From: Glutamicibacter sp. PS
GTDB taxonomy: Bacteria > Actinomycetota > Actinomycetes > Actinomycetales > Micrococcaceae
Reading direction: 5' to 3'
Assembly (NCBI GenBank): GCA_031317595.1
Contig: JANCMB010000001.1
Coordinates: forward strand, 1,420,971 to 1,484,970
Length of the DNA stretch: 64,000 bases
Under the pieces are notes generated by a model. That model worked only from the letters and a program-made list of their open reading frames with translations, was not told the origin of the DNA and ran no database searches. Position numbers and translations under genes: made by a program. Positions 45,901 to 54,198 of the stretch are shown piece by piece. Position 1 is the stretch's first letter, and each line of letters begins with the position of its first letter.

Positions 45901-46027
45901 TCGTTGCCTGATCGGTCTTCTTCGCCGCGTCGCCAAGCTCCTGAGTGGCCTTGGTCGCCTCCTTGAATCCCTGGACATAGTACTGATAGACCGCTTCAAG
46001 TCGGAAGGCAATGCTACGGTCAGCCAC
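42905..46027 (-). CDS. Tape measure protein
   Basis: 1040 residues with a TP901-type core (SEVQAATHESAGNMSLLREEA near residue 165, then AFSAKEAALGIKELAKAG and the GTSFKTMLQSL stretch), several hydrophobic helices in the middle (GGILTGLVGGTALAGGAIV) and long coiled helical ends. It sets tail length; at about 1.5 Angstrom per residue it predicts a tail near 150 nm. It follows the chaperone genes, as usual. Confidence 0.92.
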   Translation of the reverse strand: MADRSIAFRLEAVYQYYVQGFKEATKATQELGDAAKKTDQATKDGQKSADDRARSIKAVAEADQRAAKVAGLLYNAQGRLVDANGKVLSSTQAAAHGLDSFSEAAYLANREAEESAEATTAAVEKQREAWKTLAPAVTVVGGAISLAFGTALKTFADFDQSMSEVQAATHESAGNMSLLREEAISAGADTAFSAKEAALGIKELAKAGVDTESIINGGLSGALDLAATDNLAVAKAAEIAASAMTQFKLSGEQVPHIADLLAAGAGKAQGSVEDLGMALNQSGLVANGTGLSIEETTGALAAFASAGLTGSDAGTSFKTMLQSLTPNSDKAATIMDELGVSAYDAQGSFIGMAEYAGLLQGALKDMSEEQRQATLKTLFGSDAVRAATVLYEQGEEGIRNWEAAVNDAGYAAETAAAMQDNLAGDLEKLGGAFDTVFLKSGSGANDVLRGFVQGAESLVDMIGQIPEPVLSIGGILTGLVGGTALAGGAIVTFVPKVRETVEAFKDLQSTGSRVPGVIGKVGKAAAVAGIALGTFQIAAQLAGTGLDDLGDSADYIDKLTDGTKDLEVLKRRVNELATASGTSQTSIRGMGDAISVLNQPGIAKAMDWVGSVGGIFDSDAKLATKAVTEYDTALKAMLDSGAQAEASQGFKIAADQAKDYGVGLDQVMAQFPEYIGGLEAQAEAAGVSLSKHSLLRWAMYDIEPAGIAAARGAEQTEQALQDVGVSAEGAVENMEDFLDILFEAGVITRDERAALREYEAAIDEIGESIKTNGKSLDVHTEKGRANQAAFDALAQSGEDYVRALAAGGASEEELQSAMTSTYESLITAAEQFGITGEKADKMAREIMGIPEDVKVESWMSDAAKKTAEQTKTAVEEIPKRHDVKIVQTFETHGVPFKPQNPITKQLQESQPKVNFPGLASGGDLDSAPGPVGVDSMLFYGAKGEHVFTAAEVAAMGGQQAVYRFRSQLRSGQIRGHAAGGEVGTSSASIMQYTVPAAGASGTTISIGDIIVQGAGDPERAAKAVEDRITRKFAKEGMRFG

Positions 46028-46039
46028 GGTGCACCTCCT

Positions 46040-46419
46040 CTACAGTCTCGGACGATCCACCAAAGGCTTGCCTGCCGGGCGGTCATAGGTGGTGTACACG
46101 CGCTCACCGGGCTCGGCACGGTGCGGATTCTTCTCCGTACCCTTGGTGGCTCGCTCTCGGGCAGCACAGGCATGACAGATCTTCTGGTGGGCTTCGTACC
46201 AGCCGTCGTTATCCGGATGGTGCGCCAGCTCCACAGGGTGCCCGCACGAGCACAGCCCGTCCTCATACACTGTGAGTGCGAGGGAAAGTAGGTAGTCCTT
46301 GTCCGTCCAGTCGCCGCGCACAGCCGAGAACCAATGCATGGGTGGTTTCCCGGCCGCGCGGGCGGTACGCAGGACTTGGACGATGCGGGTTAGCTCTGGC
46401 TGGTACCAGAGGGCCCGGG
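46040..46419 (-). CDS. Tail assembly chaperone, T part (made by -1 frameshift as a GT fusion)
   Basis: This frame is open from the slippery site to the stop at 46040, and in the -1 frame it joins the G protein without any stop. It includes a Cys/His cluster (CSCGHPVELAHH ... HACAAR) that may bind zinc. Standing alone it could start at ATG 46339 (99 residues). The GT fusion guards the tape measure and recruits the tail-tube protein during assembly, as in phage lambda and many siphoviruses. Confidence 0.82.
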
Positions 46420-46995
46420 CAAAAAATCAGCGTCCGGACGTGGCGCGTCGTTCTGGACGGACTGGCGGGTGAGCATCAGCTGGGTCAGCTGTGCGGCGCC
46501 AATCTTCTGCTCCAGTGCCGCTACAAGCGCAGGAGTCATGTCCAAATCCCGGCGTGCGAGACGCGGGGAGGCAAGGCCGATGACCGAGGCGGCAAGCAGT
46601 TCGCGGTTCAGCTCCACTTGCTTCTGCATGCGCACTTCCTTGGTCGCGTCAGTCGGAGTCTCGTGCGCACGGGCGATCTCCACCAGCTTGGCGGAGGGCA
46701 GGGCCCGAAGGTAGAAAGTCATCTCCGAAGCGGCGAAGGCCTTGAGCAACTTCTCGCGCTCCTTGATCAAAGAGCTGAGGGCCGGGCTACCGCCAGAGAC
46801 CATCTCGCCACGCAGGGCGTCGGTCTCGATCTTGATCTGACGGGCCAAATCATCAATCTGCGCGACCAGGTCGCCGCGCTTGTACACGGTGCACGATGCC
46901 TCAGGCAGCTTCGCGTCCTGGATCCACGCCTCGAAGTCGAACTCAGCCGGATCCGGGGCGTTGGTTTCTGGGGTGGTAGTCATGGTGGGCTCCAA
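46390..46995 (-). CDS. Tail assembly chaperone, G part
   Basis: About 201 residues. It starts at MEPTMTTTPETN (46995; a second ATG is four codons in), is helical and acidic, and ends with DADFLPGPSGTSQS. The codons for D-F-L contain the slippery heptamer. It lies between major tail and tape-measure genes, the fixed position for this family. No other family resemblance is clear. Confidence 0.82.
   Translation of the reverse strand: MEPTMTTTPETNAPDPAEFDFEAWIQDAKLPEASCTVYKRGDLVAQIDDLARQIKIETDALRGEMVSGGSPALSSLIKEREKLLKAFAASEMTFYLRALPSAKLVEIARAHETPTDATKEVRMQKQVELNRELLAASVIGLASPRLARRDLDMTPALVAALEQKIGAAQLTQLMLTRQSVQNDAPRPDADFLPGPSGTSQS
46420..46426 (-). promoter_or_regulatory. Programmed -1 frameshift site (TTTTTTG)
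   Basis: On the minus strand the heptamer T-TTT-TTG lies in the correct phase (GAT-TTT-TTG) twelve codons before the G-protein stop. A slip by one base enters the open frame ARALWYQPELTRIV that runs on in phase through ATG 46339 into the T protein. A GC-rich stretch (CCCGGGCCC) follows directly and could pause the ribosome. Confidence 0.88.
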
Positions 46996-47088
46996 TCATT
47001 GGGTGAGGCTCCGAAAAAGGGATGGGAAAGCCCGGTGACATGAGGAGCCCTTTCACGTCACCGGGCCAGTCGAAAGGATCAGCGAGGC

Positions 47089-47604
47089 CTACGGGCCAGC
47101 CGCGGCGACCGGGACTTCGCTGATCATGTTCTGCGCCAAGAACTCCACACGACGCTTGATATTGCCCTCGTTATTCGGGCGGGTCGGGGTATCGGTCTTG
47201 ACCTCTCCTCCGAGGAAGATCTCATCGCCGTCAGCCCACGGCTCGGTGGAGTCCTTGTCCGTCTCGCGCATGTAGATCCACACGGTGGTGTCCTTGACCT
47301 TCACCGCCTGGTACGCCGCATCAGCGCCGGACACGTCCGCGCCGGTTCCGGAGGCCAGCCACTCACGCACCAGGGTTAGTGCGAGATCGTAATTCGACGC
47401 CCCCAACGCCTGCGCGTTGCCCTTCTGGCAGCTGACCTTCTCGTTGAATCGATCAGACGCCGTCGCGCTCCACGCAATATCGGACTCGAGAACGTTGCAC
47501 GAAAAATCCATGCCACCGTTCAGCTCGGCCGCGGTCGGGATCGGGCCGGCCGGCTTGGTCAGCAGCAGGGCCCACTTCTTCTTGCCATCAGCAGATGTTT
47601 TCAC
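47089..47604 (-). CDS. Major tail (tube) protein
   Basis: 171 residues, beta-rich, with KKWALLLTKPAGPIPTAAELNGG near the start and VKVKDTTVWIYMRETDKDS later. Its size and place (before the chaperones, after the head-tail connectors) match the tail-tube protein of siphoviruses. It overlaps the upstream small gene by four bases. Confidence 0.82.
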   Translation of the reverse strand: MKTSADGKKKWALLLTKPAGPIPTAAELNGGMDFSCNVLESDIAWSATASDRFNEKVSCQKGNAQALGASNYDLALTLVREWLASGTGADVSGADAAYQAVKVKDTTVWIYMRETDKDSTEPWADGDEIFLGGEVKTDTPTRPNNEGNIKRRVEFLAQNMISEVPVAAAGP

Positions 47605-47798
47605 TTCGCTTCTCCCTTCTCCACGGCCTGGCCGGGATCCGTCTCGGGCTTGGCAATCTTCTTGGCCCGCACTCCGGTGTCACGCACCGAGGCCGTCTCG
47701 ACAAAGCCGAGGGCCGGGTTGGTCAGATAGTGCTCCGGCACCAGCCGGATGTCCCCGCCACCTTTCGGGCGGGCTTCCACAAAACCGGGCTTGCCCAT
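47601..47798 (-). CDS. Small head-tail region protein
   Basis: 65 residues, basic, without a known motif (MGKPGFVEARPKGGGDIRLVPEHYL). It overlaps the tail-tube gene by four bases (ATGA) and follows the tail-terminator gene by 19. Its role is unknown; position suggests a head-tail joining or tail-tube accessory part. Confidence 0.65.
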   Translation of the reverse strand: MGKPGFVEARPKGGGDIRLVPEHYLTNPALGFVETASVRDTGVRAKKIAKPETDPGQAVEKGEAK

Positions 47799-47817
47799 GT
47801 CCTGTGCTCCTTTCGGA

Positions 47818-48246
47818 TTAGGCCCGGAACGCCGTGAACGTAAATTCGTCCACTACGTAGAGCGGGCTGATGGTTTCGATTGAGATCCGCTGGTCAGGCT
47901 CCACGGTGGTGACCTGTCTTTGGATCATGCGAGAGAACCGCCACCCGGCTACAACCGGGCGCTGACGGTTCAACGCGGTACGCACCTGCCCGACGATGGC
48001 GTTCAGGCCCTCCCGGGAGGTGGCCACCATGGTGCACAGCACCTGCATGGCCGCCTGGTCCGGGATGTCGCAGCTCGAGCGGTCTCCCGGCTCCCCCGAC
48101 ACTTCGTCACCCCATCCGCCGTGAATCACGACGTATGGGAAGTCCGAGAGCCTCGGAGGATCCGACAGCTCAGCTTCGAAGAGGTGCGAGCGCGCCTGGA
48201 CAGGCAGAAGGGCCTGTACGCCCTGAAAGATCGCCAGCGAGCTCAC
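47818..48246 (-). CDS. Tail terminator protein
   Basis: 142 residues from GTG 48246, which overlaps the upstream stop as GTGA. The pattern SSLAIFQGVQALL at the start, an internal REGLNAIVGQVRTAL and a beta-rich end fit tail-completion proteins. It lies at the expected place after the HK97 gp10-like gene. Reading frames further upstream on this strand are shadows. Confidence 0.7.
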   Translation of the reverse strand: MSSLAIFQGVQALLPVQARSHLFEAELSDPPRLSDFPYVVIHGGWGDEVSGEPGDRSSCDIPDQAAMQVLCTMVATSREGLNAIVGQVRTALNRQRPVVAGWRFSRMIQRQVTTVEPDQRISIETISPLYVVDEFTFTAFRA

Positions 48247-48638
48247 AGGACCCCCTGGATCGCCTTCTCGATGAACGACTCGATGACGTCCGCCTCGGCG
48301 GCCAGAATTTCGGCCGGATCCCGGACCGACCCGCCGCCACCATGGGCACCGCCGAAGTAGGCGATACCCGCCAGCGCGGCGGCCGGGTCGCGGGACTTGT
48401 TCGGGCCGATCTCCACGCTGTAGGAGGTCGCCCCAAACCCCGAGGACCCGAACGTGTCGTAGTCGACCGATCGGGCCACGGCACGGAAGGATCGGCTGGC
48501 GCGCAGGTCCTTCTGCATCTCGGTTTTGATGTTCAGCGCGCCCTTGTTGATGATCGGCTTGATCTTCGAGACGGTCTCGGCCGGAATCCGACCCAGATCC
48601 CGCTCGAGGGTTTTCAACTCGGTGAAATCCAGACTCAT
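48243..48638 (-). CDS. HK97 gp10-like head-tail connector
   Basis: 131 residues from ATG 48638. KIKPIINKGALNIKTEMQKDLRASRSF matches the gp10-like family, and the HxxxG-rich AYFGGAHGGGG follows. It overlaps both neighbours by four bases. The longer start at 48656 is unlikely because the ATGA overlap at 48638-48635 fixes the start. Confidence 0.75.
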   Translation of the reverse strand: MSLDFTELKTLERDLGRIPAETVSKIKPIINKGALNIKTEMQKDLRASRSFRAVARSVDYDTFGSSGFGATSYSVEIGPNKSRDPAAALAGIAYFGGAHGGGGSVRDPAEILAAEADVIESFIEKAIQGVL

Positions 48639-49033
48639 TGCGACACCGCCCTCCATCTCTCCGCCGTGCGATGCGTACCCTCGGCGAGCGCCTCGAGCTT
48701 GGCCTTGGTGCCCGGGCGGGGCAGGTCAAGTTCGGAGGCGGTGATTTCGACGAGGTCGCCCTTGCGGACGGTGGTTCCAACGGGGAGTTTCACCATCACG
48801 TCGGTGATCGTGTAATTGGCGCCGGCGACAACGAGGTCGCTGGGTTGGGTGTCGCTCATGTCGTAGCCGCAGCGGCCGGTGTAGATGGTGTCGAAGGTGG
48901 CGACCTCGTGCCCCAGTGCGGGGTCGTAGGTGTGGCCAGTTTCGCGTTTGATGATGCATTGCGCGATCATCAGGGCTTTGGCGCGTTGGCGGCCGCGGCG
49001 GGTGGCGGCGATAGCTCTGCGTCGCATGCTCAC
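48635..49033 (-). CDS. Head-tail connector (DUF6093-like)
   Basis: 132 residues. A very basic start (SMRRRAIAATRRGRQRAKAL) leads to beta-rich core segments (ATFDTIYTGRCGYDMSDTQ, DLVVAGANYTITDVMVKLPV). It overlaps its neighbours by four bases each. The order after the connector gene and before gp10-like is standard. The exact family is a position-based call. Confidence 0.68.
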   Translation of the reverse strand: MSMRRRAIAATRRGRQRAKALMIAQCIIKRETGHTYDPALGHEVATFDTIYTGRCGYDMSDTQPSDLVVAGANYTITDVMVKLPVGTTVRKGDLVEITASELDLPRPGTKAKLEALAEGTHRTAERWRAVSQ

Positions 49034-49632
49034 AGTCCGCCCACCACCTTCGCTCCACTATTGCCGAACCGCTTGGCCAGCCAGTCCTTGGTGCGCTGTG
49101 GCAAGTCCATTTCGGTGATGGCGTCGACGGTGTCGCCGGTGGCGTAACCCTCTTTGTAGTCATCGATGGCCACCGAGGACAGTCGGCCATTGTCGATGGT
49201 CAGGTACGGCTCTTCGTCGTCGCTTTGCGCGACGATGAGGGAGCTGATGACCATGCGGCAGACCAGGTCTTTGATGTCGGCTGGCAGTTCGGTCAGGCCG
49301 TGGGTGTAGTCCACAGTGACCGGTGTGATGCTGCGATCCGAGAACCCGGTGGCGAGGTAGATTCCGCCGGCAGCCTGGTGCCATCCGGTAACGGGTTGTC
49401 CGTCGACGGTGACTGTGTGGATCTCCCGTACGGGCAGGCCGGGCAGCCGTAGGAGGCGTGCCCGGCCTGCCAGCAGAGTGACGGTGGATCGGCGCTGCAG
49501 GATCGGGGACCCTGCAGCGTCGGTCACGGCGGCTGAAGCGCTGTTGATCAGCACGTCCACGATCGGTGCGTTCAGATCCGCGGTTGCCGGGAGCGGGTAC
49601 TTTTCGAGATCCGCGGTTGTAATCAGTGCCAT
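49030..49632 (-). CDS. Head-tail adaptor (connector) protein
   Basis: 200 residues. ALITTADLEKYPLPATADLNAPIVDVLINSASAAVTD is the usual start of gp6/gp15-like adaptors, which bind below the portal. Later segments include LPADIKDLVCRMVISSLIVA. It ends four bases inside the next gene. No other function is suggested. Confidence 0.78.
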   Translation of the reverse strand: MALITTADLEKYPLPATADLNAPIVDVLINSASAAVTDAAGSPILQRRSTVTLLAGRARLLRLPGLPVREIHTVTVDGQPVTGWHQAAGGIYLATGFSDRSITPVTVDYTHGLTELPADIKDLVCRMVISSLIVAQSDDEEPYLTIDNGRLSSVAIDDYKEGYATGDTVDAITEMDLPQRTKDWLAKRFGNSGAKVVGGL

Positions 49633-49643
49633 TGCGACACCTC

Positions 49644-50078
49644 CTACTGGTTCTCAGTCCCGCCGTGGTCACCTTGCGCGGAATCACCGTCGCCGGTCGA
49701 TCCCTCGGTCTCGTCGGATCCAGCCTGCTTCTGCTCGAGCTTCTCGCTGACGTTCGCCATGACAGCATCCACCAGCTCGCGAATTTCGCCTTGCTTCTTT
49801 CCAGCCAGGCTGTCCTCGCTAATGCCGATGTTTATGGCGTAGTCAGCCCACTTCTGTCGCGAGTCATTGCCTCGCGGCTTCTCGAGCTGACTGGACTCGT
49901 CGGCTCCATCTGCCTCGTCGTCCTCCGGCTCACCAAAGTGGCGATCCCAGATCTTGTCGATCGTGGCGGCCGAGGCGCCCTTCGGCACCTTGGCCAGCGT
50001 GCGGTTGGCGACCAGGCTGCTGGCCACCGTCTCATCAAGGTCCATCAAGACCTTGGACTGTCCGATGTAGGGGCTCAT
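49644..50078 (-). CDS. Phage protein between capsid and connector
   Basis: 144 residues with an ordered start (SPYIGQSKVLMDLDETVASSLVANRTL) and an acidic, Gly/Asp/Glu-rich end (DETEGSTGDGDSAQGDHGGT). ATG overlaps the capsid stop as TAATG. It could be a head decoration or head-completion part. The family is not recognised. Confidence 0.65.
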   Translation of the reverse strand: MSPYIGQSKVLMDLDETVASSLVANRTLAKVPKGASAATIDKIWDRHFGEPEDDEADGADESSQLEKPRGNDSRQKWADYAINIGISEDSLAGKKQGEIRELVDAVMANVSEKLEQKQAGSDETEGSTGDGDSAQGDHGGTENQ

Positions 50079-50905
50079 TACGGAGTCACCGCCGCAGTGT
50101 AGGAGAAGACCGCGTTCGGGCGCAGGTTCTTCGCGCCATACACGTGCAGGCCACGGGTACGGTCAGCGAAGGAGTCCTGCGCACGCATGAACTCGGTCTT
50201 CTGGATCTGCGAGGCGTAGACCAGTGCCGAGCGGTGCCAGGCAACGCACTGCGGCCGGTCAGTGACCGGAAGGTTCTCGGACTCGTAGGTACTGAACCCG
50301 AGGATCTTGCCAATGGATGCGTCGCGCAGTCCGGCAGTGGTGCCGGACTCGTCGGCCTTCATCAGCTTCGAGTCACTATCCTCAAGCAAGGTAGCGAACT
50401 CGGCGTTCATCACCAGCACACGCTCGCTGGTCGGTACCAATGCCTTGGCCATCTGCAGCTTCAGCGCGCGAATGACATTCCACGCGGTCGCCGCATCGGT
50501 GGCCGGCGCGGCAGGAGTCACGGCAGTGCCTTGGGCGATCAGGATCGCGGCCAGGGTCTTGTCGGTGTCCTGCACCAGGCCGTCAGCGGCGGACTTGGTG
50601 AAAGCGTTGAGCAGCTTCGGCTTGGCCTGCGCCTCATCGATGTCGTCGACCTTGAAGTCGAAGGACTTCTCGTTGTCGATCGGCAGATCAATGCCGGTGT
50701 CGGTTACGTTGTCCGCGGCGGTGGTGCGACCGGCGGCCTTGTAGTCCTTGATCACGATCGGGTTGATGCCCACGACGTGCACCACGTTGCCGACCTTTGC
50801 CTCGCCCTCGTACTCCTTGTTGGCGAGTGCAGCGAAGATCGCCTGCTGCTGGAACTGCTGCAGGATCTTTGCGGACCATACTTCAGGGATTGCGTTGACG
50901 TACAT
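50078..50905 (-). CDS. Major capsid protein
   Basis: 275 residues. Family marks are VNAIPEVWSAKILQQFQQQ at the start, a central ALNAEFATLLEDSDSKLMKADE-like segment, and QIQKTEFMRAQDSFADRTRGLHVYGAKNLRP at the end, which fits P22-coat/HK97-type phage coat proteins of actinophages. It follows the scaffold gene, as is usual. Confidence 0.85.
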   Translation of the reverse strand: MYVNAIPEVWSAKILQQFQQQAIFAALANKEYEGEAKVGNVVHVVGINPIVIKDYKAAGRTTAADNVTDTGIDLPIDNEKSFDFKVDDIDEAQAKPKLLNAFTKSAADGLVQDTDKTLAAILIAQGTAVTPAAPATDAATAWNVIRALKLQMAKALVPTSERVLVMNAEFATLLEDSDSKLMKADESGTTAGLRDASIGKILGFSTYESENLPVTDRPQCVAWHRSALVYASQIQKTEFMRAQDSFADRTRGLHVYGAKNLRPNAVFSYTAAVTP

Positions 50906-50923
50906 CTTCGCCTCCTTTCAGGG

Positions 50924-51655
50924 TTAAGGGGTCTTGATCAGACCCTTGTCGTATGCGTCGGCGATCTGTTCGGAGGTCATGCCCTTCAGATCGTCCTTGG
51001 TGTATTTCTTCGCCTTGCGCTTGCCGCGAGCCGAATCGAACTGCGTTCCGGACTTGCCGCTTTGCACGGCTAGGTACGGTTCCTTCTCGAGAAGCTCGTC
51101 GATCGCCTGTGCGATCTCGTCTTCGTCAACCGACCCGTCTTCATCCACCTCGAAATCACTGAGGTCCAGAAGTCGGACGGCGAGCGCTGGGTTCTGCAGC
51201 TTGCCTGCCGCCTGCGCTTTGATCTCCGAGCGGACGATTCGCTCGTTGGCTTTGTTGAGGATTGCCGCGTCGCGCTCGGCGCGTTCACGCTCGGCTTCCT
51301 GTTCCTGTTCGGTCTTGCCCTTGGAGGATTTCTCGCGCTGCAGTTCGGCTTTCGCTTCGCGTTCGGCCTTGCGGGATGCCTTGAGCTTGTCCTTCATGGC
51401 CTGCAGGGCCTTCTTGCCCTTGTCGCCGAGGGCTTCGGCACCGTCCGGGTCCTGCTCGTCCTCGGAATCTTCGTCGGCGTCCTCGTCCTGGGGTTCGCCG
51501 TCGGAGTCTTCGTTCTCGTCGGCGTCTTGGTCTTCGTCCGCGTCATCGTCGGCAAGCATGACTGCGTCGCCGAAGGTCTGGCGGTGTAAGGCCAGAAGCG
51601 CTTCGATGCCTCCGGGGGCGGTCAGGTCGATGCCGTGGATGGTCTTGGTGGGCAT
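50924..51655 (-). CDS. Capsid scaffold protein
   Basis: 243 residues, almost entirely charged. A strongly acidic stretch (DADEDQDADENEDSDGEPQDE) is followed by a long Lys/Glu/Ala coiled coil (KAEREAKAELQREKSS) and a basic end. This composition and the position upstream of the capsid gene are diagnostic for scaffolds that fill the procapsid and are lost on maturation. Confidence 0.82.
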   Translation of the reverse strand: MPTKTIHGIDLTAPGGIEALLALHRQTFGDAVMLADDDADEDQDADENEDSDGEPQDEDADEDSEDEQDPDGAEALGDKGKKALQAMKDKLKASRKAEREAKAELQREKSSKGKTEQEQEAERERAERDAAILNKANERIVRSEIKAQAAGKLQNPALAVRLLDLSDFEVDEDGSVDEDEIAQAIDELLEKEPYLAVQSGKSGTQFDSARGKRKAKKYTKDDLKGMTSEQIADAYDKGLIKTP

Positions 51656-51667
51656 GGTGGTTTCCTC

Positions 51668-52786
51668 TCAGTTGGCCGCATTGCGCGGTGCTGGGTTGTA
51701 CGACCCCGTTGCGGGGTCGAATCGGTAGGAAGGCTTCCGGGAGCCGAAGTAGCCGACTCCGGGGCCTCGCACAACACCGTCTGGGTCTTGCCCCAGCCCG
51801 GTGATGTATCCGTAGTCCTCGAGCATCTTGCGGGCTTGCTCGCGGTCTCCGTTGGCTCGCTTGAAGATCTCTTCAGGCATCAGGCGTTCACGCACGGCGC
51901 GGCCGTAGCGTTCGCCCTGCCGGCGGTTACTAGTCGCCTGCGCGGATCCCCAGTAGCCGCGGCGAGTGGTGCCCGTGTAGGTCGCCAGCGCACCGCCGGT
52001 GGCCTCGTACATTGCCTGCCGTGCGTTGACGACCTGGAAGATATCCGCACCCTCACGGATCGCCTCAGCGCCCGCCTTGGTGAAGTACTTGTCCTGCTCA
52101 GTTCCGCTCAGGGACCGGAAGTAGGAATACGGGTCGGTGGCCAGATCACCGGCTAGCGACTCGGCCACAGGGATATGCCTGCAGTCGCAGCCCGGGTGGC
52201 GTGCGAAGGCCTCCTGCGACCGGTAGGTCTTGCCCGCGAGGATCGCGCAGCGCGAGCACGAGGGCGGGTTGAGCATGCGCACGTAGACCATCTGACGAGG
52301 TGTGGCCGACATGGCCACCGCCTCGGCCTGCCGGGCCGCGTCCGCAATCTGCATCTGCGAGCGCAACAACAAGTTGTCCAAGCCGATACCCATTGCCCGC
52401 TCCGTAGTGGCACCGGACTTGATCGCCCGCAGCGCGGTGAACGCCGGCGCAGCGAGAGTGTCCTGCAGTGCCACCGGCTGGCGCGGCCGGTCACCCAGCG
52501 GATACGCCATTCCGGCGAATCCTGCCGCGATCACCTGATGCGTCGGCTCGCCGTGGTCTTGCACCTCGGCGAGCGCCTGCGTGTAGTCGATCGCGTCCTC
52601 GGCGACAGCCTGTTGGGCTTGTGCGACTAGCACGGCCGCGGGGGCCACTGTGGTGCCCCAGGATTCGAGAATGCGTTCCCGGTCGGTACGGACCCACATT
52701 CCGGTTAGGTCGGCCAGTGCGCGGCGCTGGACGGCCTGTCCGTAGGCGTAGTGATCGGCAGACGCCTCGATGATCGGGGTCACCAT
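51668..52786 (-). CDS. MuF-like minor head protein
   Basis: 372 residues. A helical N-terminus is followed by the conserved zinc-like cluster CSRCAILAGKTY ... HPGCDCRH (residues about 175-200), a hallmark of phage Mu F-type head morphogenesis proteins. The C-terminus is unusual, with basic and Pro-rich regions. ATG overlaps the portal stop (TGATG). It probably assembles with the portal early in head formation. Confidence 0.82.
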   Translation of the reverse strand: MVTPIIEASADHYAYGQAVQRRALADLTGMWVRTDRERILESWGTTVAPAAVLVAQAQQAVAEDAIDYTQALAEVQDHGEPTHQVIAAGFAGMAYPLGDRPRQPVALQDTLAAPAFTALRAIKSGATTERAMGIGLDNLLLRSQMQIADAARQAEAVAMSATPRQMVYVRMLNPPSCSRCAILAGKTYRSQEAFARHPGCDCRHIPVAESLAGDLATDPYSYFRSLSGTEQDKYFTKAGAEAIREGADIFQVVNARQAMYEATGGALATYTGTTRRGYWGSAQATSNRRQGERYGRAVRERLMPEEIFKRANGDREQARKMLEDYGYITGLGQDPDGVVRGPGVGYFGSRKPSYRFDPATGSYNPAPRNAAN

Positions 52787-54198
52787 CAGATGCCCTGCCG
52801 CATCCGTTGTTCAGCGGCTGCGAAAGGATCCGACAGGCGTTCCTGTTCGATCATGGCCATCACGCGTGTGACCTCGGCTGGGTCGGTGATCAGACGCTCG
52901 ACGATGTGCTGCTGTGGGAACCCTGCCGACTTGAGCTTGGTTCCTACGTCTGCCATCTGAGCCTCGGAGCGGTATTGGATGTTGTCCCAGACCAGTCGGC
53001 CGGCCCGCAGACTATCGAGGCGGTCCTGAGACGCTCCCCGGGCCGCGGCGAGAAGCCGGAAGGTCTTCTTGATTCCCCGGTCGGCGTACATGATGCGCTC
53101 ACGCACCTTGGAGACCAGGCCGGCCTCGGCTATGTTCAGCGACTCGGCGGCGGTGTTGATCATCTTCGCCAACAGGTAGTGCGGTGGCGTGCGGGTCTGC
53201 GCGGCGATGTGCTCCACGAGCTGAGAGATGACTTTCGAGAAGGTCTCCAGGTTCGCGGCCGTCCACTCCTCGACACGGATATTCTCGGTGCCGGGGATGA
53301 ACATGATCTTCTCAGCCATCAGCTCGTCGAGCTCGACATCTTGCTCACCGATGACTTGCCCGTCCTTATCCAGCACAGGGACCTTCGGAACGTCGGCACC
53401 GGTGACTACGCGGGCCGGAAGGCTCGCCTGGTCCAGCGCGTTCATCAGGTACGCCCACACCAGGTTCACGGCGTCTTGCAGGGCCGAGACGCCGGCAATA
53501 TCCGAGAACGGCTCCTCACTCAACAGGGCCTTGTTGCGAATCTCCGTCAAAGGCAGCTCGCCGAGCTCGTGAGGCTTCACCGGATTCTCTTCATCGACGA
53601 GGATCCATCCGCCCTGCTTATCCATTACGCCGGTCTGCTCATAGCGTTGCTGATCGGTGCGGCGCTTGAACTGCACCATGGCCTCGGTGGTGTAGTAGGT
53701 TGCGAAGTCCCAGTCGTCGTCGCGCCACATGACCAGCCCGTCGCGGTCCTGACCGGTAATCGGGTTGGTGTTGACGATCGCTGTCGATGGGTGCTCCCAC
53801 GTCACCGAGGGAGCCTTGTCTGGGCTCTCCGCCGGGTGCACCAGCGAGTAGGCCCGTCCGGCGGCCATCTGCAAAATGAATGCCTCAGCCGACCCGGTTT
53901 CTGAGTCAGAAGCGATCCAGTCACGCTGCAAAACCGTGTCGACGCCACTCTCCGTGTCGTAGGGCCGTATGCCAAGTACGCGCATGCGCTCGGCCGCAGA
54001 GTCAATCACCGGCATGCACCAGTTGTCCCCGAACCCGGCGAACCGGTTGCGGAAGTACTCGTCGAACTTCTTCGACGCCCACTTCAGCGTGCCGGCCTTT
54101 CCCATGTACCGGTCAACGTGCTTTTCGATGTCCGGTTGGCGAGATTCCAGCTCTCGGGCTAGCTGCTCGACACGCTTCTCGGCTTCTTCGCGATTCAC
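52786..54198 (-). CDS. Portal protein
   Basis: 470 residues, starting GTG in the TerL stop (TAGTG). SPP1 Gp6-like: DKYMGKAGTLKWASKKFDEYFRN-type start, GFGDNWCMPVIDSAAERM, and HIAAQTRTPPHYLLAKMINTAAESL near the C-terminus. It forms the dodecameric vertex through which DNA enters and leaves the head. Confidence 0.88.
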   Translation of the reverse strand: MNREEAEKRVEQLARELESRQPDIEKHVDRYMGKAGTLKWASKKFDEYFRNRFAGFGDNWCMPVIDSAAERMRVLGIRPYDTESGVDTVLQRDWIASDSETGSAEAFILQMAAGRAYSLVHPAESPDKAPSVTWEHPSTAIVNTNPITGQDRDGLVMWRDDDWDFATYYTTEAMVQFKRRTDQQRYEQTGVMDKQGGWILVDEENPVKPHELGELPLTEIRNKALLSEEPFSDIAGVSALQDAVNLVWAYLMNALDQASLPARVVTGADVPKVPVLDKDGQVIGEQDVELDELMAEKIMFIPGTENIRVEEWTAANLETFSKVISQLVEHIAAQTRTPPHYLLAKMINTAAESLNIAEAGLVSKVRERIMYADRGIKKTFRLLAAARGASQDRLDSLRAGRLVWDNIQYRSEAQMADVGTKLKSAGFPQQHIVERLITDPAEVTRVMAMIEQERLSDPFAAAEQRMRQGI

